From: Aquimonas sp044344935
GTDB lineage: Bacteria; Pseudomonadota; Gammaproteobacteria; Xanthomonadales; Xanthomonadaceae
Length of the DNA stretch: 5,970 nucleotides
Reading direction: 5' to 3'
Assembly (NCBI GenBank): GCA_044344935.1
Contig: JBIJCA010000278.1
Span: forward strand, 1-5,970
This document shows, piece after piece, positions 1 through 5,970 of the stretch. Positions within the stretch are counted from its first letter, which is position 1; the number at the start of each line of letters is the position of its first letter. The notes under the pieces are model-generated. The model was not told the origin of the DNA and did not search any database. It saw only the letters and a list, made by a program, of their open reading frames with translations. The translations under genes were made by a program, and so were the position numbers.

Positions 1-1
1 C

Positions 2-178
2 CGCCGCTCGGCCGGCGTGGGCGAGGGCATCATCACCGCCCTCGTCGAAGCCGGTTTGGGCGCCACGCCGCTGAAACGCGTGGTCGGCGCCGACACCTTC
101 ACTCCGCTTGCAGGAGCGGCTTTCCTCGTGCTGCCGGGCGACGAGGAGATCATCGCGGCGGGTCGGGCGCTCGCCTGA
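2..178 (+). CDS. C-terminal end of a transketolase-like / 2-oxoacid dehydrogenase E1-beta-type protein (partial, 5' end outside window)
   Basis: Reading from base 2 gives 58 residues ending in TGA at 176-178; the start lies upstream of the window. Visible segments are GVGEGIITALVEAG, then LKRVVGADTFTPLAG, then a closing EEIIAAGRAL helix. This is the layout of the last part of the transketolase C-terminal domain in E1-beta subunits of 2-oxoacid dehydrogenases: a glycine-rich turn before a helix, an R-V-x-G-x-D-T-x-x-P strand and turn, and a final amphipathic helix. That domain helps form the dimer interface in thiamin-diphosphate enzymes that decarboxylate 2-oxoacids. The fragment is too short to choose between an E1-beta subunit, a fused alpha/beta E1 and a transketolase-like protein, and the substrate cannot be read. 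It converges on the exporter operon, with 211 bases between the two stop codons. Confidence 0.55.
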   Translation, partial: RRSAGVGEGIITALVEAGLGATPLKRVVGADTFTPLAGAAFLVLPGDEEIIAAGRALA

Positions 179-184
179 ATCGCT

Positions 185-201
185 GGGAATCGGGAATCGG
201 G
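185..201 (+). repeat. GGGAATC repeat, upstream inverted copy
   Basis: GGGAATCGGGAATCGGG begins six bases after the TGA of the E1-like gene. It is an exact inverted match to the downstream heptamer block, for example to 341-357, so the two can pair as a 17-bp stem with a loop of about 140 nt. Similar heptamers are, from memory, common between genes in Xanthomonadales. Confidence 0.85.
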
Positions 202-290
202 TTAGGCAATCGTCCAGCGCATTGATCGCGCGGACGCACGAAGCAGCGTCGCGTGCGGCTGGCTGGATGCTGGAAGCGCGGGCAAGCTCT

Positions 291-338
291 TTCCGATTCC
301 GATTCCGATTCCGATTCCGATTCCGATTCCGATTCCGA
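291..338. repeat. Tandem hexamer repeat (TTCCGA)8
   Basis: Eight uninterrupted, identical copies of TTCCGA (GGAATC-phase on the minus strand) fill 48 bases. They run directly, without spacer, into heptamers of TTCCCGA. Exact identity of all copies suggests recent slippage expansion. In the plus-strand frame it reads as alternating Phe-Arg, which is not a credible protein. Confidence 0.95.
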
Positions 339-386
339 TTCCCGATTCCCGATTCCCGATTCCCGATTCCCGATTCCCGTTTCCCG
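339..386. repeat. Tandem heptamer repeat (TTCCCGA)5 plus two degenerate copies
   Basis: Five perfect TTCCCGA copies occupy 339-373, followed by TTCCCGT (374-380) and a partial TTCCCG (381-386). The heptamer is the neighbouring hexamer with one extra C. The block ends three bases before the TAG of the exporter permease, so the 3' UTR of that mRNA begins almost at once with GGGAATC repeats. Confidence 0.95.
341..385 (-). other. Candidate G-quadruplex tract in the exporter mRNA 3' UTR
   Basis: On the minus strand there are seven GGG runs (complements of 383-385, 376-378, 369-371, 362-364, 355-357, 348-350, 341-343), each separated by exactly four bases. This satisfies the common G3-N1-7 quadruplex rule with tracts to spare. 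The adjacent hexamer block gives only GG runs and does not. Folding in vivo is an inference. Confidence 0.45.
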
Positions 387-389
387 CGT

Positions 390-1663
390 CTAGCCCTGAT
401 GCCGCAGTGCCTCGATCGGGTCGAGCTGGGCCGCCTTGCGCGCGGGGTAATAGCCGAAGAACAGCCCGGTGGCGACGGCGAAGCCGGTGGCGAGTGCGAT
501 CACTTCGAAGCTGAGTTCGACGGGTAGGGCGCCGATGCGCCCCGCCAGAAGGGCACCGGCGATGCCGATGGCGATGCCGATGATGCCCCCGCCCAGCGAG
601 ATCATCATGGCCTCGGCGAGGAACTGTCGTTGGATTTCTTTCGGGCCGGCACCGACCGCCATGCGCAGGCCGATTTCGCGGATCCGCTCGGTCACCGAGA
701 CCAGCATGATGTTCATGATGCCGATGCCGCCCACGATCAGCGAAACTCCGGCGACTGCACCGAGCAGCATCGACATGAGGCGCGTGGTTTCGTTGCGCGC
801 GCTGACCAGCTGGGTGAGGTTGCGGACGATGAAGTCGTCCTCGGCGCCCGGCGCGATGCTGTGCGTTTCCTTCAGCACGCTGTTGAGGTCGGCCTCGACC
901 TTGACCATGTCCTTCGAGCTCGCTGTACCGACGACGATGCCCTGCACGGTGCCCGGCGGCATCTGCATCTGACCCATCAGGCGTCGGCGCGCGGTGTCAA
1001 GCGGCACGAACACGGTGTCGTCCTGATCACCGCCCCAGCCGCTCTGGCCCTTCGGATTGGCCACGCCGACCACGGTAAAGGGCACGCGACCGATGCGGAT
1101 GCTCGCGCCGATCGGGTCGTCTTCGCCGAACAGCTTCTCGCGCACGGTCTGTCCCAGCACCACGACGGTGTCGGTACTGTCGTAAGCGGCCAGTTCGGCG
1201 TCGTCACCCACCGCCAGGGTCCAATCCAGAATGCGGAAAAAGTCCGGCTGCACGCCCTGCCACTGGGTGCTCCAGTTCTGCTCCGCGTGAATCACCTGGG
1301 CGCCACCTCGCACGGTGGCGCTGACGAAGCGCGCTTCGGGGATGCGCTCGCGGATGGCTTCGACATCGTCCATGGTCAGCGAGAAGATGCTGCCGGCGCC
1401 CATTCGCACGGCGCCCTGGCGGCCCCAGTTCGGCATCACGTCGATGCGGTTGGAGCCAAGTCGCGAAATGGTTTGGTCGAGCTGGGCCTGCGTGCCTTGG
1501 CCCACCGACACCATGACGATGACCGCGGCGATGCCGATGATCACGCCGAGCGCGGTCAGCGTGCTGCGCAGCCAGTTGCCGCGCAGCGCGAACAGCGCCA
1601 TGTAGAGGATGTCGCGGAAGCGCACGCGCCCCGGCGGCACGAAAGTCTGCGGCGGGTTCGGGC

Positions 1664-1667
<4 letters not shown>
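390..1667 (-). CDS. MacB-type ABC transporter permease (FtsX-like domain)
   Basis: The protein has 425 residues and is the inner-membrane permease of a MacAB-type tripartite exporter. TM1 spans about residues 33-55. A large periplasmic MacB_PCD-type domain follows (about 57-290), and three further TM helices lie at about 297-322, 352-378 and 386-407. The segment at 312-340, from GGIGIMNIMLVSVTERIREIG into the following AVGA, is the very conserved TM2 end plus coupling helix that touches the ATPase. The closing YYPARKAAQLDPIEALR is also typical. The ATG at 1665-1667 has AGGAG eight bases upstream and overlaps the ATPase stop by four bases (ATGA), implying translational coupling. Such four-helix permeases transmit ATP-driven movement to the periplasm rather than forming a channel. 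Substrates of this family include macrolides, peptides, siderophores and lipoproteins; the sequence does not show which applies. Its TAG (390-392) abuts the heptamer repeats. Confidence 0.93.
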
Positions 1668-2352
<685 letters not shown>

Positions 2353-2356
<4 letters not shown>

Positions 2357-3852
2357 GCGCCGCCCTCGCTGCCGGTGATGACCACATCGTCCTCGCCCAG
2401 CGCGCCGCCGACGATCTCGGTATGGCTGGCGTCGGACAGACCGGCGCGGGTCTGCACGGCGACTGGTTTGCCCTCGCGCAGCACGTACAGGGTGACCGAA
2501 CGGGCGTTCAGGAGTTCGTTCAGTCCCGCGTCGAAGCGCTCGCGCTGGCCGGCGTCCAGGGTCGCGAGGAAGCCCGCATAGCCCTCGCGCACCCGCGCAG
2601 CCATGCCGGCGGCGATCTGCGCTTGGGTCGGCGCGCTGCCGCCGCCCATCATGAAGCCGCCTCCGCCTCCGCCGCCGCCGCCCTGGGCCATGCGCTGCTG
2701 GATCTGCTGGCGCATCCGTTCCGCGCGTTCGCGGGCGGCGGCCGCGTCTGCGTCGAAGGCGGCCCGCTGGCTCGGGTTGAGCGCCAGCGGTTCGATCATC
2801 CGCGAGAGTTCCTCGCCCAGATTTCCGCCGCTGAACATGCGCGCCATCGGGTTTTCCGCCGGAGCATCCGCCGGCTTGAAGCGCAGGGCGGCGTTCGGAA
2901 CCCGCAGCACGCCGGTGCGCTCGCTGACTTCGATGTTTGCGTTCGCCGTCATGCCGGGCAGCAGCACGAAATCGGCATTCTCGACCGCGATGATGACGGG
3001 GTAGGTGATCACGTTCTGGGTGTTCACCGCAGACAGCCGCACCTGCTTCACTTCTCCGCGGAAGTCACGACCGGCAAAGGCGTCAACCGTGAACTTGACC
3101 GGCTGCCCGGCACGGATCTGGCCGACGTCGCTCTCGTCGACGCTGAGCTCGATCTGCATCTGGCTCAGGTCTTCGGCGATCTGGAAGAGCACGGGCGACT
3201 GGAAGCTCGCAGCCACGGTCTGGCCGGGCTCGGCGGTGCGACTCAGCACCACGCCGTCCACCGGCGAACGGATCACGGTGTAGGTGAGGTCGAGCTCGGC
3301 ATTGGCGACATTCGCTTCCGCCTGCTGGATCTGGGCGCGGGCCGAAGCGACCCGGGCGATCGCCTGTTCACGCGCAGCCACCGCCAGATCGATGTCCGAG
3401 CGCGAAACCAGCTGGCGGACGGCGAGTTCCTGTTTGCGGCTGTAGTCAGCCTCCGCATTCTTGAGCGCCGCCTGCGCTTCCTGCAGGCTGGCGCGGGCGC
3501 TGGCAAGCGCGGCGCGGGTCTGGGTCAGGCGTGCCTCGAAGTTCGCCGGGTCGATCCGGGCCAGAATCTGATCGCGCTCAACGCGATCGTTGAAGTCGGC
3601 GAGCACTTCCAGGATCTGGCCGGAGACCTGCGAGCCGATATCGACCGTGGACAGGGCCTTCAGTGCGCCGGTGGCAGAGATCGCCACCCGCAGATCCCCC
3701 CGCTCGGCCTTGGCGGTGCGGTAGCTGGCAGCGGCGGTGTCGCGATCGCCCAACCAGAACCAGGCGCCAGTGCCGATCGCGGTCAGGAAAACGGCAAGGT
3801 AGACGAACCGTGCGATGCGGAAGCGGGAAGCGGGGGCGGAGCGCGAATTCAT
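2353..3852 (-). CDS. MacA-like periplasmic adaptor (HlyD/MFP family) with a large insert in its C-terminal domain
   Basis: This 499-residue adaptor should bridge the MacB-type permease and an outer-membrane channel. A TM anchor lies at about 15-34. The first lipoyl half (VDIGSQVSGQI onwards, 70-101), an alanine-rich helical hairpin (about 103-190) and the second lipoyl half (IRSPVDGVVLSRTAEPGQTV, 194-213) follow, then a beta-barrel (about 232-310). At the hairpin tip R139, L143 and S150 fit the RxxxLxxxxxxS motif that adaptors such as AcrA use to dock TolC. The membrane-proximal domain starts at about 314 (GVLRVPNAALRF) and resumes at about 452, interrupted by some 120 extra residues; without them the length is near 377, close to E. 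coli MacA. No outer-membrane channel gene is in the window. The ATG at 3850-3852 is chosen because it precedes the anchor directly; its upstream GAAGAG is a weak ribosome-binding site. It is first in an operon with ATPase and permease. Confidence 0.9.
2503..2868 (-). other. Insert in the adaptor: duplicated LxxxQRxxFDA motif and nine-glycine linker
   Basis: Residues about 329-450 of the adaptor have no counterpart in short MacA proteins. The order is a Pro/Met-rich entry (PAENPMARMF), motif copy 1 LNPSQRAAFDA (358-368, bases 2749-2781) leading into a charged Arg/Gln-rich helix (371-390), nine consecutive glycines (391-399, bases 2656-2682), an FMMGGGS segment, and motif copy 2 LDAGQRERFDA (432-442, bases 2527-2559) in a second predicted helix. 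The two 11-residue copies agree at L, Q, R, F, D and A. They resemble the LTxxQ motif of the periplasmic Spy/CpxP proteins. Function is unknown; the insert should be periplasmic. Confidence 0.7.
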
Positions 3853-3876
3853 GCGGCCGGGATCTCTTCGGGACGG

Positions 3877-3904
3877 AATATCGGGAGGGGTGCAACGCGG
3901 TCAG
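3877..3904 (-). promoter_or_regulatory. Candidate promoter of the exporter operon
   Basis: On the minus strand CTGACC (3899-3904) and GATATT (3877-3882) lie 16 bases apart, each matching 4 of 6 bases of the sigma-70 consensus boxes. A start near 3870 would give a leader of about 18 nt before the adaptor ATG. It is a weak match found by eye. Confidence 0.3.
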
Positions 3905-3946
3905 ACATCGGATCCGTCGCGCGGCGCTGCGACACCGGGTTGTCTC

Positions 3947-3986
3947 TTCAGGTTCCTGAAGCCTGGGCCTTCGGCCGTGAACAGGC
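3947..3986. repeat. Palindrome and adjacent hairpin in the divergent intergenic region
   Basis: TTCAGGTTCCTGAA (3947-3960) is a perfect inverted repeat with 6-bp arms around two bases. Directly beside it, GCCTG (3961-3965) can pair with CAGGC (3982-3986), enclosing GGCC-TTC-GGCC (3966-3976). The palindrome lies about 45 bases upstream of the candidate -35 box of the exporter and about 100 bases upstream of that of rpsO. It could be an operator, but no regulator gene is nearby and none is recognised from the sequence. Confidence 0.4.
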
Positions 3987-4061
3987 CATGCCCGTTGGTC
4001 ATGCGCGGCGGTTGCGATCGGGTAGGGCGCTGTCGTTCCGGCCCTCTGCGGCGCCGCTCGG

Positions 4062-4091
4062 TTGTGGGCAAACCCCCGTGTGGACTACACT
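4062..4091 (+). promoter_or_regulatory. rpsO: Candidate rpsO-pnp promoter
   Basis: TTGTGG (4062-4067) and TACACT (4086-4091) are 18 bases apart; the -10 box matches 4 of 6 consensus bases and the -35 keeps the leading TTG. A start near 4098 would give a leader of about 143 nt. The stretch is less GC-rich than its surroundings, which supports it. No better pair was seen closer to the gene. Confidence 0.45.
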
Positions 4092-4097
4092 TTCGCG

Positions 4098-4240
4098 CCC
4101 CTCCAGCCCGGCGTGCCCTGTGCACTCTGCCTGCGGGGCGGCATCCACACTCCCACCACGGCGGTCCTCGCGGTGCACCGCGTGTGCAAGAGCGCACGTT
4201 GAATGGTGTTCCTGCGGTTCCCGCATCCAAGAGGTTTCAC
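4098..4240 (+). promoter_or_regulatory. rpsO: Structured 5' leader of rpsO, possible S15 autoregulatory site
   Basis: Three short hairpins can be drawn: GCGG-TGCA-CCGC (4170-4181), a 7-bp stem CGTGTGC/GCGCACG with loop AAGA (4181-4187 with 4192-4198, one G-U pair), and TGCGG-TTC-CCGCA (4213-4225) ending three bases before the ribosome-binding site. The Shine-Dalgarno AAGAGG (4229-4234) sits six bases before the ATG. S15 is known to repress its own mRNA through leader structures in several bacteria; that this leader does so is inference. I did not find a clear copy of the tandem G-U/G-C pair that S15 recognises in 16S rRNA: the single G-U pair here has its neighbouring G on the opposite strand. 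Confidence 0.4.
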
Positions 4241-4501
4241 ATGTCCATCGACACCCAGAAGATCATCGAAGAATTCAAGCGCGGCGAAGGCGACACCGGC
4301 TCCCCGGAAGTCCAGGTCGCCCTGCTGTCGGCCCGCATCGAAATGCTGACCGGCCACTTCAAGATCCACAAGCTTGACCACCACGGCCGTCGCGGCCTGA
4401 TCCGTCTGGTCAACCAGCGTCGCAGTCTCCTGAGCTACCTCAAGGGCAAGGACGTTGAACGCTACAAGACGCTCATCGAGCGCCTCGGCATCCGTCGCTA
4501 A
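4241..4501 (+). CDS. rpsO: 30S ribosomal protein S15
   Basis: This 86-residue protein matches bacterial S15 along its whole length: TGSPEVQVALL (19-29), the HFKIHKLDHH loop region (39-48), RRGL, RRSLLSYLKGKDVERY and the closing RLGIRR. S15 binds the helix 20/21/22 junction of 16S rRNA early in assembly of the small-subunit platform. The length is near the E. coli protein (89) and equals the Xanthomonas form as I recall it. The ATG at 4241 has AAGAGG six bases upstream; the frame stays open further upstream but shows no S15 homology there. One oddity: residue 49 is Gly (GGC, 4385-4387) where the usual DHHSRRGL has Ser, a residue that contacts 16S rRNA in S15-RNA structures. It is followed by pnp after 20 bases without a terminator, so the two are co-transcribed. 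Confidence 0.98.
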   Translation: MSIDTQKIIEEFKRGEGDTGSPEVQVALLSARIEMLTGHFKIHKLDHHGRRGLIRLVNQRRSLLSYLKGKDVERYKTLIERLGIRR

Positions 4502-4507
4502 TCCCAA

Positions 4508-4513
4508 AGGGGA
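4508..4513 (+). promoter_or_regulatory. pnp: Ribosome-binding site fixing the GTG start of pnp
   Basis: AGGGGA lies eight bases before GTG at 4522-4524. It lies within the 20-base gap after the rpsO stop, so ribosomes finishing rpsO could start pnp directly. The first in-frame ATG is codon 34, which would remove the conserved FQYG and TLETG segments. Confidence 0.8.
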
Positions 4514-4521
4514 AGTACAAC

Positions 4522-5970
4522 GTGGCGAAAGTAACCAAGACGTTTCAGTACGGAAACCACCAGGTCACGCTGGAGACGGGTGAAATCGCCCGCCAGGCTG
4601 GCGGTGCGGTCCTCGTCAAGATGGCCGACACCGTCGTGCTGGTCACGGCAGTTGCCAACAAGGGCCTGCGCGACGGGGTCGACTTCTTCCCGCTGACGGT
4701 CGACTACCAGGAGAAGTTCTACGCCGGCGGCAAGATTCCCGGTGGCTTCTTCAAGCGCGAAGGCCGTCTGACCGAGAAAGAGACCCTGACCTCGCGTCTG
4801 ATCGATCGCCCGCTGCGCCCGCTGTTCCCGGAGACGTTCCGGCACGAGGTCCAGGTCGTCGCCACGGTGATGTCCATGAACCCGGAAGTCGACGGCGACA
4901 TCCCGGCCCTGATCGGTGCCTCCGCCGCCATGTGCCTGACCGGCGTGCCCTTCTCGGGTCCGATCGGTGCGGCCAAGGTCGGCTACAAGGACGGCCAGTA
5001 CCTGCTGAATCCGACCGCCAGCGAACTCGCCACCTCCGATCTGGAGCTGGTGGTGGCCGGCACCAAGGACGCGGTGCTGATGGTCGAGTCCGAAGCCAAG
5101 CTGCTGTCGGAAGACGTGATGCTGGGCGCGGTGATGTTCGGTCACCAGCAGCTGCAGACGGTGATCAACGCGATCAACGAACTGGTGGCCGAAGTCGGCG
5201 TCACTCCGTTCCCGTGGACTGCGCCGGCGCCGGCAACGGCGCTCATCGACGCCATCAAGGCGGCGGTGGGCAGCCGGCTGGAGCAGGCCTACAGCATCCG
5301 GATCAAGGGTGAGCGCCGCGAAGCGATCTCGGCGCTGCGGAAGGACGTCATCGCCGCACTGGAGCCGCAGTTCGAAGCCAACGGTTGGACCTCCAAGCAG
5401 GTTGTCGCGGAGTTCGCCGAGCTGGAGTACAGCACCATGCGCGCCATGGTGCTCGCCACCAAGACCCGCATCGACGGCCGTGATCTGACCACCGTGCGCG
5501 GCATCAGCGTGCGTACCGGCGTGCTGCCGCGGACCCACGGCTCGGCCCTGTTCACCCGCGGCGAGACGCAGTCGATCGTGGTCGCCACCCTGGGCACCGC
5601 GCGCGATGGCCAGATCATCGATGCGGTCTCGGGCGAGTACAAGGAACACTTCCTGTTCCACTACAACTTCCCGCCCTACTGCACCGGCGAAACCCGTCCG
5701 ATGATGGGCCCGAAGCGTCGCGAGATCGGCCACGGCCGTCTGGCCAAGCGCGGTGTGCTGGCGGTGATGCCGTCGATGGAGTCCTTCCCGTACACCATCC
5801 GCTGCGTGTCCGAAATCACCGAATCCAACGGCAGCTCGTCGATGGCCTCGGTGTGCGGCTCCTCGCTGGCGCTGATGGATGCGGGCGTGCCGATCAAGGC
5901 GCCGGTGGCCGGTATCGCCATGGGCCTGATCAAGGAAGGTGATGCGTTCGCCGTGCTGTCCGACATCCTG
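4522..5970 (+). CDS. pnp: Polynucleotide phosphorylase (PNPase), N-terminal 483 codons; 3' end outside window
   Basis: PNPase degrades RNA from the 3' end with phosphate, releasing nucleoside diphosphates; it works as a ring-shaped trimer and joins the degradosome in many bacteria. The sequence matches E. coli PNPase almost without gaps. The first RNase PH-like core is at about 14-225, including DFFPLTVDYQEKFYAGG, the RNA-contacting FFKREGR (76-82) and RLIDRPLRPLFP. An all-helical linker follows (about 240-313), then the second core from about 316 (TRIDGRD, GVLPRTHGSALFTRGETQ). Catalytic-site elements present are R399-R400 in KRREIGHGR (E. coli R398/R399) and the phosphate-binding SNGSSS (435-440). 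The metal-binding aspartates equivalent to E. coli D486 and D492 would come just after the last base here, as would the KH and S1 RNA-binding domains. The start is GTG, supported by AGGGGA eight bases upstream. It is co-transcribed with rpsO. Confidence 0.97.
   Translation, partial: MAKVTKTFQYGNHQVTLETGEIARQAGGAVLVKMADTVVLVTAVANKGLRDGVDFFPLTVDYQEKFYAGGKIPGGFFKREGRLTEKETLTSRLIDRPLRPLFPETFRHEVQVVATVMSMNPEVDGDIPALIGASAAMCLTGVPFSGPIGAAKVGYKDGQYLLNPTASELATSDLELVVAGTKDAVLMVESEAKLLSEDVMLGAVMFGHQQLQTVINAINELVAEVGVTPFPWTAPAPATALIDAIKAAVGSRLEQAYSIRIKGERREAISALRKDVIAALEPQFEANGWTSKQVVAEFAELEYSTMRAMVLATKTRIDGRDLTTVRGISVRTGVLPRTHGSALFTRGETQSIVVATLGTARDGQIIDAVSGEYKEHFLFHYNFPPYCTGETRPMMGPKRREIGHGRLAKRGVLAVMPSMESFPYTIRCVSEITESNGSSSMASVCGSSLALMDAGVPIKAPVAGIAMGLIKEGDAFAVLSDIL

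Larger units (their letters stand above)
185..386. terminator. Possible bidirectional 3'-end structure between convergent genes
   Basis: The GGGAATC copy after the E1-like stop and the CCCGATT copies before the permease stop are inverted relative to each other, so transcripts from either side could fold into a 17-bp or longer stem. There is no T-tract, and the loop is about 140 nt, so this is not a classical intrinsic terminator. A role in ending transcription or protecting 3' ends is inferred from position and pairing only. A second weak stem (CGCACG 235-240 with CGTGCG 252-257) lies inside the loop. Confidence 0.3.

Noticed and set aside
235..257. CGCACG/CGTGCG stem as an intrinsic terminator of the E1-like gene
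   Set aside because: Six base pairs with an 11-nt loop and no T-tract after it; at best a minor part of the 3' structure.
291..386. CRISPR array
   Set aside because: Units of 6-7 bases are directly contiguous with no spacers, and no cas genes are present.
108..527. Open frame on the plus strand with alternating Phe-Arg residues
   Set aside because: The Phe-Arg stretch is only the hexamer repeat read in one frame; the frame overlaps the E1-like end and the permease gene antisense and shows no family resemblance.
3815..4240. In-frame upstream extension of rpsO, and other open frames across the intergenic region
   Set aside because: S15 homology starts exactly at the ATG at 4241 with a good ribosome-binding site; upstream open frames are expected in DNA this GC-rich and resemble nothing known.
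2422..4377. Long open frame of 651 codons on the plus strand opposite the adaptor
   Set aside because: It is antisense to a clear adaptor gene, rich in His, Arg and Gly as mirror frames of GC-rich genes are, and has no recognisable domain.
4498..5733. Long open frame on the minus strand opposite pnp
   Set aside because: The plus strand encodes PNPase with near full-length conservation; the antisense frame is a compositional shadow.

Overview
The window looks like chromosomal DNA from a GC-rich gammaproteobacterium, most likely of the Xanthomonadales/Lysobacterales. The ribosomal protein S15 and polynucleotide phosphorylase sequences resemble, from memory, the Xanthomonas forms (86-residue S15 starting MSIDTQK; PNPase starting AKVTKTFQYG). 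Intergenic GGGAATC heptamer repeats, which I also associate with that group, are present. No search was possible, so this placement is a recollection-based inference.

Layout. Positions 2-178 (+) hold the last 58 codons of a thiamin-diphosphate enzyme of the transketolase-C/2-oxoacid dehydrogenase E1-beta type. Positions 179-389 separate two convergent genes and are rich in repeats: a 17-base GGGAATC unit just after the E1-like stop codon, then 8 perfect TTCCGA hexamers that switch to TTCCCGA heptamers and run up to the stop codon of the opposite gene. Positions 390-3852 (-) form a three-gene operon for a tripartite MacAB-type exporter, in the order periplasmic adaptor, ATPase, permease. Each junction is a 4-base ATGA overlap. 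Positions 3853-4240 are a divergent regulatory region with candidate promoters for both directions, a palindrome and a structured rpsO leader. Positions 4241-5970 (+) are rpsO followed after only 20 bases by pnp, which runs off the right edge.

How the genes work together. The adaptor has a TolC-docking motif at its hairpin tip and should link the inner-membrane permease/ATPase pair to an outer-membrane channel encoded elsewhere. ATPase plus permease (230 + 425 residues) correspond to the two halves of the single-chain MacB. S15 and PNPase are the usual pair linking ribosome assembly to RNA decay.

Most of the window is ordinary. The two features most worth a second look are a roughly 120-residue insert in the adaptor, carrying a duplicated L-[ND]-x-[SG]-Q-R-x-x-F-D-A motif and a nine-glycine run, and the hexamer/heptamer repeat block, whose heptamer part has G-quadruplex potential in the 3' end of the exporter mRNA. 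I found no clear case for a wholly new system.
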